This document shows, one piece after another, positions 18,292 through 27,077 of a DNA stretch of 64,000 bases. This stretch comes from JABDFW01 sp035550215 (lineage in GTDB: Bacteria; Bacteroidota; Bacteroidia; Chitinophagales; Chitinophagaceae), in contig DASZPM010000029.1 of NCBI GenBank assembly GCA_035550215.1, positions 1 to 64,000 on the forward strand, written 5' to 3'. The notes below the pieces were generated by a model, which saw only the letters and a list, made by a program, of their open reading frames with translations, ran no database searches and was not told the DNA's origin. Made by a program: the position numbers and the translations under genes. Position 1 is the stretch's first letter, and each line of letters begins with the position of its first letter.

Positions 18292-19632
18292 ATGCCATAC
18301 ATGCTGACAACACAAACAAACAGCGGAAAAGTGAAGTTAAAGGGTTACCGCTGGACGATATGCTCGCTTGTTTTTTATGCTACTACTATTAATTATCTTG
18401 ACAGGCAGGTAATAAGTCTTTTAAAGCCTACGTTGGAGAAAGAATTTAGCTGGACGGAAGCGGATTATTCTTATATCGTTATGGCTTTTCAGCTTGCTTA
18501 TGCCGGGGGCATGCTGCTTGCCGGCCGGTTGATTGATAAAGTGGGCACACGCATAGGGTACGCTATCACTTTGTTCCTGTGGAGCATAGCTTCAGTGCTG
18601 CATGCATTTGCAACAGGCGCTTTTAGTTTTGGTATTTACCGCGCCTTCCTGGGTGTAACAGAAGCGGGTAATTTTCCTGCAGCAATTAAAACGGTGGCAT
18701 TGTGGTTTCCCCGCAAGGAGCGTGCGTTTGCCGCGGGTATTTTTAATTCCGGCACAAGTGTAGGCCCCATACTGGCGCCGGTAATTGTGCCATGGCTGGC
18801 TATACATTATAGCTGGCGGGTTGCGTTTATTGCCGTAGCTGCCATTGGCTTTATATGGCTTATTTTCTGGTTTATTTTTTACGAGGTGCCGGCAAAGCAA
18901 AAAAGGCTTTCCGCAGAAGAATTTGACTACATACACAGCGATGCCGACAGCGCTATACATGCCGAAGAAAAACCTAAAATACCCTGGGCTGTTTTGTTAA
19001 GATACAAACAAACCTGGGCGTTTATTATGGGCAAATTTCTCACTGATGGTATTTGGTGGTTTATACTGTTTTGGTTGCCTGCTTTTTTAGATGCACAGTA
19101 TAAATTGAAAGGCATGCAGGTAAGCTGGCCTATAGCCTTTGTATATATACTTGCAGGTGTGGCAAGCGTGTTTGGCGGCTGGCTGCCAATGTGGCTGGTA
19201 AAAAATAAACAATGGCCATTTGTACGCGCGCGCAAAACATCTATGCTTATTTATGCGCTCTGCCCGTTGCTTATGATAACAGTACAGGCGGCCGGCAATT
19301 ACAACATGTGGTATGCAATTATCATCATTGGCATTGCTGCTTCCGCACACCAGGCCTGGTCGGCTAATTTGTTTACCACTGTTTCAGACATGTTCCCGCA
19401 AAGTTCAGTGGCATCGGTTATCGGCATAGGTGGCATGGCGGGCGGCTTAGGCGGTCTTGCCGTTTCGGCTGCCGCGGGGCAACTGTTTAATTATTATAAA
19501 AGCCTCGGGCATATTGAAACCGGCTATTATTTTATGTTCCTGTATTGCGGCCTTGGTTACCTGGCAGCATGGCTGATTATGTTCAGGGTGCTGGCGCCGG
19601 GAATGAAACGGGTAGATGCTTTACCGGCGTAA
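18292..19632 (+). CDS. MFS transporter, hexuronate/anion:cation symporter type
   Basis: 446 residues, 12 predicted membrane helices. The first helix carries the ACS-family signature NYLDRQVISLLKP seen in ExuT/GudP hexuronate and aldarate carriers; the loop 2-3 motif GRLIDKVGTRIGY is the general MFS motif. The ATG follows the TAA of the oxidoreductase with no gap; another in-frame ATG three codons later is possible. Expected function: proton-driven uptake of a sugar acid, fitting the dehydrogenase genes upstream. A strong hairpin follows at 19651-19681. Confidence 0.9.
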   Translation: MPYMLTTQTNSGKVKLKGYRWTICSLVFYATTINYLDRQVISLLKPTLEKEFSWTEADYSYIVMAFQLAYAGGMLLAGRLIDKVGTRIGYAITLFLWSIASVLHAFATGAFSFGIYRAFLGVTEAGNFPAAIKTVALWFPRKERAFAAGIFNSGTSVGPILAPVIVPWLAIHYSWRVAFIAVAAIGFIWLIFWFIFYEVPAKQKRLSAEEFDYIHSDADSAIHAEEKPKIPWAVLLRYKQTWAFIMGKFLTDGIWWFILFWLPAFLDAQYKLKGMQVSWPIAFVYILAGVASVFGGWLPMWLVKNKQWPFVRARKTSMLIYALCPLLMITVQAAGNYNMWYAIIIIGIAASAHQAWSANLFTTVSDMFPQSSVASVIGIGGMAGGLGGLAVSAAAGQLFNYYKSLGHIETGYYFMFLYCGLGYLAAWLIMFRVLAPGMKRVDALPA

Positions 19633-19650
19633 AACATCAAAAAAAAAATA

Positions 19651-19681
19651 AAACACCCCGGCAAAGTGCAGCGGGGTGTTT
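19651..19681 (-). terminator. rho-independent terminator of pyruvate kinase gene
   Basis: Perfect 10-bp arms AAACACCCCG (19651-19660) and CGGGGTGTTT (19672-19681) enclose an 11-base loop. On the minus strand the hairpin is followed by a run of T with one A (complement of 19641-19650), so it ends the leftward pyk transcript. It lies between convergent genes and may also stop the rightward transport operon. Confidence 0.85.
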
Positions 19682-19707
19682 CGGTATAATTAACTTTAAA
19701 TAAAGTA

Positions 19708-21201
19708 CTATTCTACTTTGGTAACTTTAAGCACGTTGGTGGGCAAATGCAGGTTTACCGGTGTGCTGCCTGTATTTACCACAACATTACCGCTTGCCAG
19801 GTAACCGCGTTCTTTTAAAATATTTATCTGGTCAAAAAAGATGTCGTCAAGGCTTATTTCTTCGTCGTAATGAAAAGCTCTCACCCCCCAGCTAAGGCTT
19901 AACTGGTTAACAAGATGTTTACGCTTGGTAAATATAAACAGGGGTGATTTTGGCCTGTAGCTGCTTAATACAAACGCAGTATACCCGCTTTGCGTCATTC
20001 CTATAAGCGCGTCAACATTTATATCCCTGGCAATTTTGCAGGCATTATAACATACGGCATCGCTAAGAAATGAAGGAGATTTAGGCAGGGGCTTAAGGTC
20101 TTCCTCGCGGTTATAACGATATTCTGTTTTCTCAACCTCCATTATTATTTTTCGCATCGTTTCCACTACCAGGGCTGGGTGTTTGCCTGTGGCTGTTTCA
20201 GCGCTCAGCATTACCGCATCTGTACCTTCAAGCACTGCATTAGCCACGTCGGTTATTTCACTGCGGTTAGGTTTAACACGGTCAATCATGCTCTCCATCA
20301 TTTGGGTTGCCACAATAACCGGCTTGCCGCGGTGTATGCATTTGCGTATAATTTCCCGCTGGGCCATCGGCACTTTTTCAACCGGCAGTTCAACGCCAAG
20401 GTCTCCCCGTGCAACCATTACCCCGTCTGATTCTATAATTATGTTGCGCAAATCAACAAGGGCGGAGGGCATTTCAATTTTAGCCATTACCTTGGTTACG
20501 CTGTTTTTTTCTGCAAGGCGTTTTTTCAAATCAATAATATCGTCTGCCTTTCTTACAAACGAAAGAGCTACCCAGTCCAATTCCTGGTCAAGAATAAATG
20601 CAAGGTCTGCAATATCTTTTTCAGTCATGGCGGGCAGGGAGATTTCCGTATCAGGAAGATTAACACCTTTTTTGGGCAGCAGTGTACCACCATAAGTAAC
20701 GGCTACTTTTACATCGCCTTCTTCGGTTACATCTATTACAACCACCTCCAGTTTACCATCATCTATCAATATTTTGTCCCCCACTTTTACATCCGAGTGC
20801 AGGTTGGGATAGGATACATAAATTTTCTCCTTGGTACCAACAACTTTTTGCTTTGACGTAAAAGTCAGTATGTCGCCTTTTTCAATTTCAAGTGCACCAT
20901 TCTGTATTTCACCCACCCTTAATTTCGGGCCCTGCAGGTCTGCAAGTATGGCTATATTATAAGGCTCTTTTTCGTTCAGCCTGCGTATATGTTGAATTAT
21001 TTTTGCTTTATCTTCATGTGTGCCGTGCGAGAAATTAAGCCGGAAGACGTTTACCCCTGCTTTTACCAGCTCAAGCAATTTTTCGTAAGTATCACAGGCC
21101 GGCCCTACTGTTGCCACAATTTTTGTCCTGTGAAAGCTGTGTTCAAGTCCCGCCTGCAGATCCATTTCTTTAGGCACGTATTTAGCAATATTATCTGACA
21201 T
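19708..21201 (-). CDS. pyk: pyruvate kinase
   Basis: 497 residues, full length. N-terminal TKIVATVGPACDT with the conserved FRLNFSHG segment (Arg and Asn binding ADP/PEP), the B-domain insert (about 90-190), the catalytic MAKIEMPSALVD (Lys/Glu binding phosphate and metal) and MVARGDLGVELP, and a C-terminal regulatory domain. Converts phosphoenolpyruvate and ADP to pyruvate and ATP. The gene follows pfkA by 75 bases on the same strand, a glycolytic pair, and ends in a strong terminator. Start chosen at the ATG 21201. Confidence 0.96.
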   Translation of the reverse strand: MSDNIAKYVPKEMDLQAGLEHSFHRTKIVATVGPACDTYEKLLELVKAGVNVFRLNFSHGTHEDKAKIIQHIRRLNEKEPYNIAILADLQGPKLRVGEIQNGALEIEKGDILTFTSKQKVVGTKEKIYVSYPNLHSDVKVGDKILIDDGKLEVVVIDVTEEGDVKVAVTYGGTLLPKKGVNLPDTEISLPAMTEKDIADLAFILDQELDWVALSFVRKADDIIDLKKRLAEKNSVTKVMAKIEMPSALVDLRNIIIESDGVMVARGDLGVELPVEKVPMAQREIIRKCIHRGKPVIVATQMMESMIDRVKPNRSEITDVANAVLEGTDAVMLSAETATGKHPALVVETMRKIIMEVEKTEYRYNREEDLKPLPKSPSFLSDAVCYNACKIARDINVDALIGMTQSGYTAFVLSSYRPKSPLFIFTKRKHLVNQLSLSWGVRAFHYDEEISLDDIFFDQINILKERGYLASGNVVVNTGSTPVNLHLPTNVLKVTKVE

Positions 21202-21276
21202 ACAATTTTTTGATTAAATAAAAGCAATTTCGTTAGGTTATATTAATGTTTGCAAATACTCAATCGCCCTGTAAAA

Positions 21277-22260
21277 TTAACTCGCCAGTATCTTTACAAT
21301 CTTCATCCAGTCGTCGTTCACGCGTTGCTTCTCCCTGATGGCAATTTCAAGCGGCGTATAATTCATTACGTTGTTATAAATACCCACCATTACATTGTGG
21401 CGGCCTTCCATAAGGCTTTCTACGGCATGAAAACCCATACGGCTTGCAATTACCCTGTCAAAACAACTTGGCGCACCGCCACGCTGTATATGGCCTAATA
21501 TGGTAACGCGGGTGTCCATACCGGGCACTCTTTCCGTAACAATACGCGCAATATTATTAGCGCCGCCTGAACTGTGCCCTTCTGCCACAATTACAAGGTT
21601 CACCATCTTTTTGCGTTTCTCTTTTTCCGTCAGTGATTCAACCAGCTCCTCAATAGTTGTATCAACTTCCGGAATAAGAATATTTTCAGCCCCGGTGGCT
21701 ATGCCGCTGTGTAATGCTATATAACCTGCATGCCGCCCCATTACTTCCACAATAAAAAGCCTGTCGTGGGCATCCGCCGTATCCCTTATTTTATCAATTG
21801 CTTCCACCGCGGTATTAACAGCGGTATCAAAGCCAATGGTAAAATCAGTACCATACAGGTCTTTATCTATTGTTCCCGGCAAGCCTACGCACGGAATACC
21901 GAATTCACTGCTTAATTTTTCAGCGCCGGTAAAACTCCCGTTGCCGCCTATAACTACAAGGCCGTCAATGCCTTTTGCTTCAAGGTTATTAAAGGCCTTT
22001 TTGCGGCCTTCAATATCAAAAAATTCTTTGCTGCGCGCTGTTTTAAGAATTGTACCACCCCTTTGTATAATATTGGCTACAGAGCGGGAACTCAGTTGAT
22101 GGATATCATCCTCTATCATTCCGTTATAACCCCGGTATATGCCATATACCTCAAGGTTATTGTAAATTGCAGTTCGTACAACTGCCCTTATGGCTGCGTT
22201 CATTCCAGGCGAATCGCCCCCGGAGGTTAATACTCCAATTTTAGTTACTTGCTTCGACAT
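21277..22260 (-). CDS. pfkA: 6-phosphofructokinase (ATP-type), with altered active-site residues
   Basis: 327 residues, normal PfkA length. Motifs: GVLTSGGDSPGMNAAIR (N-terminal nucleotide site), PGTIDKD (normally PGTIDND) and VEVMGRHAGY, with a C-terminal fructose-6-phosphate segment (LGHIQRGGAPSCFDR). The residues that set ATP over pyrophosphate use, Gly104 and Gly124 equivalents, are kept (GGNG, PGT). However, the Mg-binding Asp of GGDGS is Asn here (GGNGS), and TIDND is TIDKD. It should phosphorylate fructose 6-phosphate; the changes might alter activity. Followed by pyk. Confidence 0.9.
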   Translation of the reverse strand: MSKQVTKIGVLTSGGDSPGMNAAIRAVVRTAIYNNLEVYGIYRGYNGMIEDDIHQLSSRSVANIIQRGGTILKTARSKEFFDIEGRKKAFNNLEAKGIDGLVVIGGNGSFTGAEKLSSEFGIPCVGLPGTIDKDLYGTDFTIGFDTAVNTAVEAIDKIRDTADAHDRLFIVEVMGRHAGYIALHSGIATGAENILIPEVDTTIEELVESLTEKEKRKKMVNLVIVAEGHSSGGANNIARIVTERVPGMDTRVTILGHIQRGGAPSCFDRVIASRMGFHAVESLMEGRHNVMVGIYNNVMNYTPLEIAIREKQRVNDDWMKIVKILAS

Positions 22261-22493
22261 TCTTTAGAGAATCAGATTAACCGATTAGTTTTTTCAACAA
22301 GGCGAGCCAATCATTTTTAAAAAACGAGCCAAAAATAAGGAATTGCATGTAAACTGCATCCGCAAGATGGTAATGTTAGTAATTTAATTAAATAGTAAGT
22401 ACCCAAAACGATATTTGTGGATATTTTAAGGGGGTTGAACCGCTGCAAATTCGATAAATACCTTTCGCCCCGTTAATTTCCGGTACCGCATGG

Positions 22494-22961
22494 CTACTTT
22501 GCCGCCTCAATAATACCGTTAAATGAAATAGGCTGCCGGTTAATGCTGTTAACCTGCAGGTAGGCTGTGCCATTGTCAAAAACCGTAAGATAAAATTGAA
22601 CGGCATCGCCGGGGCGGCGCGTTTTAATACTGATGTTCCATGCCTTTTTCCCATTTTTTACGAGGTAATCAAAATCCGTGGCTGTAAAGTTAAGACCGCC
22701 CTGCGTAGGATCTACAGGTGCGGAGAAAGCTCTGCCAAAATAAGGAAGGTCAGCTACAAGCGTATCTTTTGAAATTGAAAGTGTATAATAATCCGGGGTT
22801 AATTGCCGCAGGTTACCATAAGCTGGTGACACAGTTTGTGCTTTAAAAATAAAGCGCCCGCTTTCAATCAAAGCTTTTGTGCTTGTCGTTTGTGCAGCCA
22901 CCGGGGTACAAAAAATCACGGCAGGTATTACGATTTTTACAAGTGTTTGAAATAGTTTCAT
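22494..22961 (-). CDS. DUF4251-family exported protein
   Basis: 155 residues with a signal peptide (MKLFQTLVKIVIPAVIFCTPVAAQ) and a single beta-rich domain: FKAQTVSPAYGNLRQL, a DYYTLSI strand, LPYFGRAFSAPVDPTQGGLNF, and a C-terminal ISFNGII segment. The pattern is that of DUF4251, small periplasmic proteins of Bacteroidota with no known role. It stands alone, 233 bases beyond pfkA and about 90 bases from the next leftward gene. Confidence 0.8.
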   Translation of the reverse strand: MKLFQTLVKIVIPAVIFCTPVAAQTTSTKALIESGRFIFKAQTVSPAYGNLRQLTPDYYTLSISKDTLVADLPYFGRAFSAPVDPTQGGLNFTATDFDYLVKNGKKAWNISIKTRRPGDAVQFYLTVFDNGTAYLQVNSINRQPISFNGIIEAAK

Positions 22962-23054
22962 AATTCACGGTTTTCATAAACTCACTATTTCAATAACAAA
23001 CCAATACCATGCAAAATTTTGCAGCAAGTGTAAATGTTATGCAAAAACCGCTGT

Positions 23055-24134
23055 TTACCAGGGATATTTAACATCTATAAGGCCGGTGCAGGGGATGGTG
23101 CATTTTTTTTCATTGCTTTCCAACCCAAGTTCCACAATGCGTATGGTATTATATCCGTGCTCAGGTTTTTCACGCAACTCCGCGCCGTTAACAATAGTGT
23201 TATACAGGTTGTCATAATAAAAACCGTAATCACCTTTAAGGGTGGGGTATTTTTTCTTTACTTCTTCACCGTTTATTTCGGTATGTAATAAGCCGCAAAA
23301 TTCTTCGCTTTCAATGCCCCAGTTGGGCACTTCGGTGGGCAATTTCCCTGCCCGCAAATAAACTTCCTGCGGGTCTTCCCCATATTTTAAAAAACTTCCT
23401 TTTATACCGTGAATAATATATCTCGGGCCCTGTTCCCGTACAAGCATGCCCGATTTGAGCGTAACACTTAAAAATCCATAATCCAGCCTTACATCAAAAT
23501 AATCAGTTGCCCTTGCATGGCTTCGCTGGTTTTTTATGGTAGCAGTAATGGTGGCAGGCAGGCCAAACAGGTATAGCGCCTGGTCAATTATATGCGCGCC
23601 CAAATCATACCAAATGCCGCTGCCCGGCAGTGGCTCCTCGCGCCATGCGTTAGGTTTAGCGGCCGGCCGGTAGCGGTCGTAGTGCGCCTCATAATCATGC
23701 ACGTCGCCCAATAATTTTTGCCCAATTATTTCCTTAATAGTGAGAAAATCGGTTACATAGCGCCTGTTATGAAAAACACTTAATATTTTATTTTGCGCTT
23801 TAGCCAAATCAATCAGTTCTTTGGCATCCGCAGTATTAATGGTAAATGGTTTTTCAAGCACTACATTTTTGCCGGCCAATAAAGCCTGTTTGGTATATGG
23901 CAGGTGAGTATCATTGGGTGTAGTGATAATCACAAGGTCAATATCTGTTGCCAGCAATTCATCCATGTTGTGTACAATTTGAGCACCCGGAAATAACGCT
24001 TTAGACGCCGTATCATGACGCTCGAGCACCGACACAATATTGTAATACTCCGGCCGAACTTTTAAGAAGGGGGCATGCATAAATTTACCGGCTACACCAA
24101 AACCAACGAGGCCTGTTTTTATTGGACTGCTCAT
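23055..24134 (-). CDS. Gfo/Idh/MocA-family oxidoreductase
   Basis: 359 residues from the ATG at 24134, chosen because KTGLVGFGVAGKFMHAPF then lies at the extreme N-terminus as usual; an ATG at 24152 adds six residues. NAD(P)-binding GxGxxG-like segment, VVLEKPFT motif near residue 97 and a C-terminal substrate domain (LPGSGIWYDLGAHIIDQAL, with Asp and His of the active site). This subgroup resembles YdgJ/YvaA-like scyllo-inositol dehydrogenases. Cytoplasmic, no operon partner. Substrate unproven. Confidence 0.88.
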   Translation of the reverse strand: MSSPIKTGLVGFGVAGKFMHAPFLKVRPEYYNIVSVLERHDTASKALFPGAQIVHNMDELLATDIDLVIITTPNDTHLPYTKQALLAGKNVVLEKPFTINTADAKELIDLAKAQNKILSVFHNRRYVTDFLTIKEIIGQKLLGDVHDYEAHYDRYRPAAKPNAWREEPLPGSGIWYDLGAHIIDQALYLFGLPATITATIKNQRSHARATDYFDVRLDYGFLSVTLKSGMLVREQGPRYIIHGIKGSFLKYGEDPQEVYLRAGKLPTEVPNWGIESEEFCGLLHTEINGEEVKKKYPTLKGDYGFYYDNLYNTIVNGAELREKPEHGYNTIRIVELGLESNEKKCTIPCTGLIDVKYPW

Positions 24135-24255
24135 AACAAATACTTTCTGCAAAAGAAAGGTATTTTAAATATTATAACGGGCTTATAAATATAAAAGTGT
24201 TGTTTGAGCGTTTTTAAACATGCTAAACCTTGCGTGTATATTTATTTGATTTATT

Positions 24256-24975
24256 TTATAACGGCGCTTCAAGCATTAACAAAACCGCGTTGTTTGAAAG
24301 CGCTTCAAGTTCAACCTCGTCAATGTTCCATAGTGCAAGACCGTCGCCATTATGCAGCAACCTGTATTGCACTTCAAAAGCCCCTTCAATAACAAAAACA
24401 AACAGCCCGTTTTTAGGGTCGTTCAATGTATACACAGTTTCCTCACGTCCATCAAATTTGCCTATAGACAGGATGTATTGCGTTGAAGATGCAGCCGTAA
24501 TTTGCTGAATGTGATGAAAGATACTTACGAGGTTATTTTTGCCGTTCTCAATATCAAAAGCAAATAACTGCGGGGATTGGTTACTTAGAGGGGATGAAGG
24601 TTGCAGCCAGAGTTGTAAAAAATTTACCAGTTCGGTTTCAAACGGGTTACTAATGGTAAAAGATGTGCCGGCCTGCAGGGAAAAAAGCTGCACCTCGCCA
24701 ACCTGTATTAAGGATGTATTGCCATGGGTGTCTGCAAATTCAATATCCCCAACGGTTGGAATAAGGATAATATCAGTAGCCTGCGTTACAGGCATTTGCA
24801 AACTTTTTCCTCCCGCAAGGGTGTCTTCATTCAGCACTGCAAGCGCGCCGAACGAAGATTTATTCTTGTTATTAAACCTGCCGAAATTGAACGTGCTGTA
24901 CGTTCTGAACCACTCCTTTTCAGTAAGGCCGCGTTCTTCAGTCAAAAATATTTTTCCGTTTGATTGTGGTACCAT
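24256..24975 (-). CDS. pirin-like bicupin lacking metal ligands
   Basis: 239 residues aligning with the pirin/YhhW family: RGLTEKEWFRTYSTFNFGRF, FGALAVLNEDTLAGG, GEVQLFSLQAGTSF, LQLWLQP. In canonical pirins the metal is held by HPH, a later His and a Glu. Here those positions read MPV (61-63) and ISN after SLQAGTSFT, so all four ligands are absent. It probably cannot act as a quercetinase and may be a structural or sensory cupin. The start lies inside the preceding gene (34-base overlap), implying coupled translation. Confidence 0.75.
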   Translation of the reverse strand: MVPQSNGKIFLTEERGLTEKEWFRTYSTFNFGRFNNKNKSSFGALAVLNEDTLAGGKSLQMPVTQATDIILIPTVGDIEFADTHGNTSLIQVGEVQLFSLQAGTSFTISNPFETELVNFLQLWLQPSSPLSNQSPQLFAFDIENGKNNLVSIFHHIQQITAASSTQYILSIGKFDGREETVYTLNDPKNGLFVFVIEGAFEVQYRLLHNGDGLALWNIDEVELEALSNNAVLLMLEAPL

Positions 24976-25490
24976 AGGTTTTCTGTTTGTTTAAATGAAT
25001 GAATATTTAGCTGTGACTGTGACGTAATAATCTCAGTCAGTACCTCTTCTTGTGTACCGGCTTTGCCGGTTTCCGTGGAAATGAGAAGCATATTGCCAAT
25101 CGTATCAAGCCATAATAATGGCTCTGTAATAATATTTATGGCGATACGGTGCTTTGCGGCATTGGTAATATCTGACTGTATTATTTCAAGCCGGCATTGT
25201 TTAAATGGCAGAAATGTTTTTCCGGCTGTATTAATAATGTCGGGAATAAAACCATTAAATTGTTTTATATATCCTGTTACCGATGCGCTTACCAGGAAGT
25301 GAAGTTTTTCAGCGCCGGGTACGTTTGCAAGTATCTCGCTGAAAGTGGTATATTTTTTTTCTTTATTATACAGTTGAGCCTGCATCAAAAATTCTGTATA
25401 ACTGTCGTTAAATGCACACTTCTCCCATGCTTTAACGGCGCTTGCGTCAATAATTTTCCTGTATAATAAACGTATGATGCCTTTTGACAT
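24942..25490 (-). CDS. unrecognised protein overlapping the pirin-like gene
   Basis: 182 residues, no signal peptide or membrane segment. I do not recognise a family. The N-terminus is basic (MSKGIIRLLYRKIIDASAVKAWEKCAF), followed by alternating helices and strands (TFSEILANVPGAEKLHFLVSASVTGYIKQF) and a C-terminal hydrophobic strand pair. Its last 34 bases overlap the start of the pirin-like gene in another frame, a long overlap that suggests the two products are made together. The next gene upstream (25511) ends 20 bases away. Confidence 0.65.
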   Translation of the reverse strand: MSKGIIRLLYRKIIDASAVKAWEKCAFNDSYTEFLMQAQLYNKEKKYTTFSEILANVPGAEKLHFLVSASVTGYIKQFNGFIPDIINTAGKTFLPFKQCRLEIIQSDITNAAKHRIAINIITEPLLWLDTIGNMLLISTETGKAGTQEEVLTEIITSQSQLNIHSFKQTENLWYHNQTEKYF

Positions 25491-25510
25491 AAATAGATTT
25501 TTTAAGGGTA

Positions 25511-26242
25511 CTATGCGCTTACATAAACAGTATGCGTAAGTACATACCCGTCTGTAATATTGCCCGTAACACTAGACAATTCAGTATCTAATGAATCACT
25601 AAAAACCGAATCGGCTGTATTGGCAGTGTCCTGTGTACCATGTGCTTTATAGTCGCTGGCTGTGGTATATACAGTATTGCAAACATCAGTTGGAAAAGCA
25701 ATTTGGGTTACTAATAACGATGTGCCGCTACTGTTATACACATGCACGTGAATATGGGGTGCCCTGCCGGAATACCAGCCCGGGAAAATGCTGGTAAAGA
25801 TTACCAAACCGCTGGAATCGGTAGTTTGCCTGCCGCGCAAAAAATGTGATGAAGTGTAATCAACAGTGCCATAGCGTCCGCCGGGTGTATCTGTGTATTC
25901 AGAATAATACCCCACCGCGGTGCAATGCCATATATCCACCAAAGCATTGGCTAATGCAGCACAACTATTGTTGGTATTGCAAATGGTTATTTTAATAGTT
26001 AAGGGTACGCCGCTTTGCCCGTCAACAATATTGCTTCTTACGTAAGATGAAGGGGTTTTGGTAGGATAGGGGCCCGCTGTCTCTGTGTCAGTAAGCGTAC
26101 ATGAATCCGACGATGAAGAACTTCCTGTTGTTGTACTGGTGCCTGATGTGGTGCCTGCCGTATCTTTTTTACAAGCGATGGGAACAATTAAGCCGAGGCC
26201 TAACGCAGCAAGTCCATTCTGCAAAAACATTTTTCTTTCCAT
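25511..26242 (-). CDS. exported intradiol ring-cleavage dioxygenase-like protein
   Basis: 243 residues from the ATG at 26242, which begins an N-terminal leader (MERKMFLQNGLAALGLGLIVPIACKK) with a probable lipidated Cys. A low-complexity Thr/Ser stretch (KDTAGTTSGTSTTTGSSSS) follows, then a catechol-dioxygenase-like beta domain with LTDTETAGPYPT, DIWHCTAVGYYSEYTD and GWYSGRAPHIHVHV. The two Tyr and two His fit the non-haem Fe(III) ligands of protocatechuate 3,4-dioxygenases. Surface-anchored members of this family are common in Bacteroidota; the substrate (an aromatic diol) is not established. Confidence 0.82.
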   Translation of the reverse strand: MERKMFLQNGLAALGLGLIVPIACKKDTAGTTSGTSTTTGSSSSSDSCTLTDTETAGPYPTKTPSSYVRSNIVDGQSGVPLTIKITICNTNNSCAALANALVDIWHCTAVGYYSEYTDTPGGRYGTVDYTSSHFLRGRQTTDSSGLVIFTSIFPGWYSGRAPHIHVHVYNSSGTSLLVTQIAFPTDVCNTVYTTASDYKAHGTQDTANTADSVFSDSLDTELSSVTGNITDGYVLTHTVYVSA

Positions 26243-26388
26243 AATTTTTACATTGGGGTTAATGAATGTTATTATGTAAAGAAACATGGTAACGGCAGTG
26301 GAAAGTATGCTTTACCGACGAAGACTTTGTTTGTGCCGGTAAAGTTTTTTTTATATTAAGCCCTTATAATTATATTAACAAAAAATCT

Positions 26389-26946
26389 TTAACAAATATG
26401 GGGTAACAAATGAGCGACATGCTGAATATTGGCCGGCGCTCGTAGATTGGTGTTATGCGTATGTATGTGTTTAACCATCCATAAAACACTATGCCAGGCA
26501 CCGAGTTTATAGCCTACATTCTCATAAATACCGATGTGTTTAAACCCTGCATTTTCATGAAATGTTACACTGGCTTCATTTGGCAATGCTACACCTGCAT
26601 ATACATTTACAAAATTCATTTCAGCCAATAGCATAAAAAGCATATCGTACAACTTCATGGCTATACCCTGCCTGTAAAATGAGGGGTGTACATATACAGA
26701 TGATTCGACAGACCATTGGTATGCATCTCTTTGCCTGTGCGCCGAGGCATACGCGTAACCGGCTATTGTTTTGTTGATTTCTGCTACCAGCCACGGGTAT
26801 TTTTGCGTGTATGTTAATATGCGCTGGCTGAATTCCACCGTTGACGGTACGACAGTTTCAAAACTGGTTGCAGTATTTTCAATAAATGGTTTATAAATGT
26901 TAAGCATTTCATCTGCATCGCCGGCTTGGGCAAAACGAATTATCAT
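26389..26946 (-). CDS. GNAT N-acetyltransferase (phosphinothricin-acetyltransferase-like)
   Basis: 185 residues from the ATG at 26946 (a GTG directly before it is also in frame). GNAT fold: MIIRFAQAGDADEMLNIYKPFIENTATSFE at the N-terminus is typical of the PAT/YncA group, and VHPSFYRQGIAMKLYDML is motif A with the acetyl-CoA pyrophosphate loop (RQGIA). NEASVTFHENAGFKHIG is motif B. It transfers acetyl from acetyl-CoA to an amine, often methionine derivatives or herbicide-like amino acids. Divergent from the thioredoxin gene. Confidence 0.85.
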   Translation of the reverse strand: MIIRFAQAGDADEMLNIYKPFIENTATSFETVVPSTVEFSQRILTYTQKYPWLVAEINKTIAGYAYASAHRQRDAYQWSVESSVYVHPSFYRQGIAMKLYDMLFMLLAEMNFVNVYAGVALPNEASVTFHENAGFKHIGIYENVGYKLGAWHSVLWMVKHIHTHNTNLRAPANIQHVAHLLPHIC

Positions 26947-27019
26947 CACGTAATTTTCTTCACTCTAATTTACCCTTTTTTTGGCGGTAAATAAATATTT
27001 CGAGGATGTTATAAATAAG

Positions 27020-27027
27020 TAATTTTG
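27020..27027 (+). promoter_or_regulatory. -7 promoter element of the thioredoxin-like gene
   Basis: TAATTTTG matches the Bacteroidota -7 consensus TAnnTTTG. It is 50 bases before the ATG at 27078, giving a leader of about 40 bases. The upstream -33 element is weak (TTTCG around 26998). Confidence 0.4.
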
Positions 27028-27077
27028 CTGTATTAGTGTAAGGCGAATCAACTTCCTTCGTAACTAAAGAAAAAAAT

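Noticed and set aside
24256..24975. HutD-like product for the pirin-like gene (would pair with hutG)
   Set aside because: The strand pattern and RGLTEKEW/GALAVLNED segments fit pirin; HutD signatures are absent.
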